Positions 61,498 through 64,000 of a stretch of 64,000 nt of DNA are shown piece after piece. The first letter of the stretch is position 1. Every line of letters begins with the position of its first letter. The notes beneath the pieces are model-generated. The model saw only the letters and a program-made list of their open reading frames with translations. It did not search any database and was not told the DNA's origin. The stretch comes from Fimenecus sp964540535 (GTDB taxonomy: Bacteria; Bacillota; Clostridia; Oscillospirales; Acutalibacteraceae): NCBI GenBank assembly GCA_964540535.1, contig CAZIMO010000005.1, positions 124,001 through 188,000 of the forward strand, in the 5' to 3' direction. Both the position numbers and the translations under genes were made by a program.

Positions 61498-61694
61498 GAA
61501 AAGTCAGACTTAACAGCGACGCAGATACAGTTAAAACAATCCGCGAGGGCTTGGCGGCAAAGGGCGGTTATTGCCCCTGCAAGGTCGGCAAAAGCGAAGA
61601 TATTAAGTGTATGTGCAAGGAATTTCGTGATCAGATAGCCGATCCCGAGTTCGAGGGCTACTGTCATTGCAGACTTTATTATAAAGAAAAGTGA
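61494..61694 (+). CDS. Ferredoxin-thioredoxin reductase catalytic-chain-like protein
   Basis: The 66-aa protein has the cysteine pattern of the FTR catalytic subunit: GYCPCKVGKSEDIKCMCKEF and EGYCHCRLYYK, six cysteines in CPC, CMC and CHC pairs able to hold a 4Fe-4S cluster and a redox disulfide. It is shorter than plant-type FTR, as common in anaerobes, and no partner thioredoxin is adjacent. An in-frame ATG at 61482 would add MAIF as in the HIT gene. ATG 61494 suits the family. It is monocistronic with a terminator. Confidence 0.85.
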   Translation: MGKVRLNSDADTVKTIREGLAAKGGYCPCKVGKSEDIKCMCKEFRDQIADPEFEGYCHCRLYYKEK

Positions 61695-61720
61695 GCAAAA
61701 TAAAAATTGCTCGAAAAAAA

Positions 61721-61745
61721 GGAGCCGAAATATTCGGCTCCTTTA
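61721..61745. terminator. Intrinsic terminator
   Basis: GGAGCCGAA (61721-61729) pairs perfectly with TTCGGCTCC (61733-61741) around ATA. An A run before and TTTA after allow use by both the FTR-like gene and the convergent GH43 gene. Confidence 0.8.
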
Positions 61746-61770
61746 CTTATATCAGCTTGTTTATCAAGTT

Positions 61771-62625
61771 TTAGGGCTTTAATCGGATTGTATCTCCCAC
61801 ATCTTCCAATTTGCGTAATGTGGGACGTTCAAATCCTGTTTTGTTGGGTGTGTGAAAGGTGAGAAACAGTTGATCACCGACCTTGAAAATCATACCGTGA
61901 CCGCCGTCGTCTGTAATCAAGGGCGGAAGATGTATGAAATTGCCGTCAATTTCACCGTTATCCGATTTGGCAACACACTGCGCATATTTATCTTTTATAA
62001 AAGTAGACCATATTAACAGCAATTCGCCGTTTGTTGTTCTGTACATAAAAGGTCCGTCGGTAATATAATGCGATCCCTGCGGTTTAACATCTGCCCATGA
62101 CGGTGATGAACCCGAAAAGAGCAAAATCGGTTCGCCGATTGCTGTTTTTAAATCTTTGCTCAAAGCAATATAGCATATTGTGCCGTCAATAATTTGCGTA
62201 TGCTCGTGACAGAAAACAAGATAGGGTTTTTCTTCTGAATCTACATAGAGCGTGCCGTCTAAACACTCCCATTCATGAGGTGTTACGGCAGTTTCTGAAT
62301 AGAGGTTAAAAGGCCCTTCTGGATTTTCCGCCTTTAAAATATAAACGCCGCGCAGTCCGTTATTTTGAGTAAATGTGGCGAACATATAAAAACAGTCTTT
62401 GTATTTATGAACTTCGGGCGCCCAATTCACTTCACCGTTCAGCCCGTTTACCTGTGAGTCTAAACAAATTGCAGGATCGCTCCAATCCTCTAAATCCTTA
62501 GAAGTGTAAACGTCAAATCCGCCTGTGCGCTTGCCGAAATTCTCGGCTCTTGTTCCGTAAAGATAATATGTATCTGTTTCTTTTAAAATAAACGGATCTC
62601 TAATGTTAATATCAGTCAATTTCAT
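61771..62625 (-). CDS. Glycoside hydrolase family 43 protein (arabinosidase-type)
   Basis: The 284-aa protein is a compact GH43 propeller: INIRDPFILKETDTYYLYG near residue 10 (base Asp), GEVNWAPEVHKYKDCFYMFA near 67-86, ECLDGTLYVD near 128 and YITDGPFMYRT near 190. The position usually held by the acid Glu appears as Asp in this last motif, a form that may be typical of its subfamily. It is cytoplasmic. It starts 26 bp after the GntR/LacI-type regulator on the same strand, so the two are probably co-transcribed in one sugar-use locus. Confidence 0.87.
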   Translation of the reverse strand: MKLTDINIRDPFILKETDTYYLYGTRAENFGKRTGGFDVYTSKDLEDWSDPAICLDSQVNGLNGEVNWAPEVHKYKDCFYMFATFTQNNGLRGVYILKAENPEGPFNLYSETAVTPHEWECLDGTLYVDSEEKPYLVFCHEHTQIIDGTICYIALSKDLKTAIGEPILLFSGSSPSWADVKPQGSHYITDGPFMYRTTNGELLLIWSTFIKDKYAQCVAKSDNGEIDGNFIHLPPLITDDGGHGMIFKVGDQLFLTFHTPNKTGFERPTLRKLEDVGDTIRLKP

Positions 62626-62651
62626 AATTTTATCTCGCTTTTGCAGTATTG

Positions 62652-63719
62652 TTAATTAAGAGTTGAATTGCCTGTAATAAGCTCTGATTTAATAATGCTT
62701 TGCATATCTGCTTCTTCACCGTTTATTTTTTTAAGAAGCTGTTCCACGCAAACTCTGCCCATTTCTTCTTCATTTTGTAGAATGTGAGTATAATTCCCCT
62801 GTGATAAAAAAGCATTTTCACAGTCAAAGCAAATCATTTCACAGTTATGCGGAAATGACCTTCCGTTTGCTCTGACAGCTTCTGCGCAAAGCTCTGCCAC
62901 AAAGCGTTCTGCGGCAACAATGGCTGTAACGGTATTTTCCTGTAAATGTTTTTTCAGCTTGGCAATATCCGCTGCAATATCAGCACGGCTTTTGGTAATA
63001 GGACTTTTCAAATCGGTAATAAAGCTGTTCGGCGACAGTGATATTCCGTAATTGATATGCGCCTGCTTAAAGCCGTCTGTACGCTCTGTAAGGGTTGATG
63101 TGCTTTCGGGGTTTGATGAGGCAAACAGAATTTGTTTATGCCCTTTTTTCAGCAGTGTTTCAGTTGCATTTGTGCTCGCTGAAAAATTATTTGATGTAAC
63201 TGACGGAATATGCAGACCTTTAGCATAACGGTCAACAGAAACCAGCGGAAAATCATAAATTGAAAGCTCTAACAGATTTTTTGTGAAGTTACCGTGACAG
63301 TTTTGAATGATAATTCCCTTGACGCCTATCTGCATAAGCTCGTTCAAAACATAACTTTCGGTGTTGTGATTATCGTGGCTTCTTTTGAGAATAATACTGT
63401 ATCCGCTTTGTTGAGCGTTTTCTTCAATGCTTTTAATCAGTCTTTCACCAAAGGTTGAGTCAAAATCGCAAAGAACAACTCCAATCAAGTTGTTTTTATT
63501 CTTAACTGCATTTTTGTTTGACAGCACTGTGCCTTTACCTGCAACTCTCGTTATCAGACCCTCTTCGCACAATTTATTATATGCCTGTTTAACCGTAATT
63601 CTGCTGACGCGGAATTCTTCTTGCAGACTTTTTTCTGTCGGTAACAGCTTACCGTTGTCAAATTCGCCTGAATTTATGCGCTTTTTCAATTCCATATATA
63701 CAGTTTCATATAACTTCAC
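62652..63719 (-). CDS. GntR/LacI hybrid transcriptional regulator (AraR-type)
   Basis: The 355-aa protein joins an N-terminal GntR winged helix (VYMELKKRINSGEFDNGKLL, SLQEEFRVSRITVKQAYNKL, AGKGTVL) to a LacI-type periplasmic-binding-like effector domain (NLIGVVLCDFDSTFGERLIK onward). This is the architecture of AraR, the arabinose repressor of Bacillus. ATG and GTG codons at 63725-63728 lie in the ribosome site AAGGTGATG, so GTG 63719 is the likely start. Two palindromic sites lie in the divergent region. It should repress itself with GH43 and the transporter until a sugar binds. Confidence 0.9.
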   Translation of the reverse strand: MKLYETVYMELKKRINSGEFDNGKLLPTEKSLQEEFRVSRITVKQAYNKLCEEGLITRVAGKGTVLSNKNAVKNKNNLIGVVLCDFDSTFGERLIKSIEENAQQSGYSIILKRSHDNHNTESYVLNELMQIGVKGIIIQNCHGNFTKNLLELSIYDFPLVSVDRYAKGLHIPSVTSNNFSASTNATETLLKKGHKQILFASSNPESTSTLTERTDGFKQAHINYGISLSPNSFITDLKSPITKSRADIAADIAKLKKHLQENTVTAIVAAERFVAELCAEAVRANGRSFPHNCEMICFDCENAFLSQGNYTHILQNEEEMGRVCVEQLLKKINGEEADMQSIIKSELITGNSTLN

Positions 63720-63734
63720 TGCCATCACCTTGAT

Positions 63735-63750
63735 AAATGATATATCATTT
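63735..63750. promoter_or_regulatory. Probable operator 1 for the AraR-type regulator
   Basis: AAATGATATATCATTT is a perfect 16-bp palindrome just upstream of the regulator start codon, well placed for autoregulation. Confidence 0.65.
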
Positions 63751-63800
63751 ACCTTGAATTGTCAACAATAAATGCTCAATTTTTTTGTAATTCCTATTAA

Positions 63801-63830
63801 TTGACAGATATGCGCAAGAAATGATATGCT
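63801..63830 (+). promoter_or_regulatory. Probable promoter of the transporter gene
   Basis: TTGACA (63801-63806) with TATGCT (63825-63830) at 18 bp. The half-site AAATGATAT overlaps the -10 region. Confidence 0.5.
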
Positions 63831-63852
63831 ATATTATATAAAACAGTGTTTT

Positions 63853-63868
63853 AAATGACATATCATTT
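63853..63868. promoter_or_regulatory. Probable operator 2 for the AraR-type regulator
   Basis: AAATGACATATCATTT matches operator 1 at 15 of 16 positions and lies between the promoter and the transporter start, where a bound repressor would block transcription. Confidence 0.65.
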
Positions 63869-63901
63869 ACAGTGCATAATAATCTATAAAGGGGAATTGT
63901 T

Positions 63902-64000
63902 ATGGCAAGCTTATTGAAAGACGGAAAGAACATAAGATTAAAAGAATATATAGCATACATAATGGCTGTATTCTTTTATACCAATATGACAGGTATGATC
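63902..64000 (+). CDS. Start of a probable sugar transporter (cut by window end)
   Basis: The first 33 codons from ATG 63902 read MASLLKDGKNIRLKEYIAYI followed by a hydrophobic start of a membrane helix (MAVFFYTNMTGMI). AAAGGGG lies ahead of the ATG. The N-terminal style and its place opposite a sugar regulator and GH43 suggest an MFS or GPH-type sugar symporter. Only the first part is visible, so the family is not secure. Confidence 0.5.
   Translation, partial: MASLLKDGKNIRLKEYIAYIMAVFFYTNMTGMI

Overview
The window looks like a chromosomal segment of a low-GC, strictly anaerobic Firmicute of class Clostridia, most likely a gut member of the Oscillospirales/Ruminococcaceae. This is inferred from pyruvate:ferredoxin oxidoreductase, the [FeFe]-hydrogenase maturases, ThyX-type thymidylate synthesis, formyl-THF ligase under a ZTP riboswitch, many cytoplasmic glycosidases, strong AGGAGG-type ribosome sites and canonical TTGACA/TATAAT promoters. 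No rRNA, CRISPR array, intact transposase or prophage is visible.

Layout. 0-7 kb: PFOR (minus strand), a decayed ORF plus a small anchored protein, a CNNM/CorC membrane protein and QueH. 7-15 kb: minus-strand trmB and a YhhN membrane protein, then a tightly packed seven-gene run (tmk, DUF2156, GNAT, DJ-1, 5-formyl-THF cyclo-ligase, mltG, U32 peptidase) reading away from a divergent promoter pair. 15-19 kb: a double-length ThyX, a cell-wall amidase and a GH110-like beta-helix protein, then tRNA-Gln(CTG). 19-20.8 kb: a decayed patch behind the tRNA with three broken small genes around an intact DUF2284 gene. 20.8-31.8 kb: GH43, a ZTP riboswitch driving a formate-type channel and fhs, alaS, a HIT protein, GH127, DUF2804 and exonuclease III. 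32-38 kb: two small anchored proteins, GH31, another GH43, a YjbR protein and an unknown protein. 38-42 kb: an accessory-looking cluster (a 709-aa anchored protein, a patatin-like lipase, a small superinfection-immunity-family membrane protein, an XRE regulator). 42-46 kb: an attenuated operon of TM1266-family protein, HydE, HydG and HydF, with no hydrogenase structural gene nearby. 46-51 kb: an Fe-S aldo/keto reductase, an ECF S component, ComF, DUF2798 and an M20 peptidase. 51-60 kb: one 3024-aa repetitive surface protein. 60-64 kb: GNAT, an FTR-like protein, GH43, a GntR/LacI-type sugar regulator and the start of a probable transporter.

How the genes fit together. PFOR, the Hyd maturases, the formate channel and Fhs point to fermentative acetyl-CoA, H2, formate and one-carbon metabolism. 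The glycosidases mostly lack signal peptides, so they probably finish degradation of imported arabinose-, xylose- or galactose-containing oligosaccharides. The last locus (GH43, regulator, transporter, palindromic operators) looks like a self-contained sugar-use unit.

Most notable observations: (1) a roughly 95-nt, nearly identical structured leader precedes two unrelated genes (HIT at 27.4 kb, FTR-like at 61.4 kb) and ends exactly at their start codons; (2) a perfect 16-bp inverted repeat brackets the small immunity-family gene at 41.2-41.5 kb, upstream of the patatin gene; (3) a 99-nt nested palindrome lies in the leader of the DUF2798 gene; (4) an apparent transcription attenuator precedes the hydrogenase-maturation operon; (5) a 983-bp, about 99.5% identical duplication lies inside the giant surface protein.
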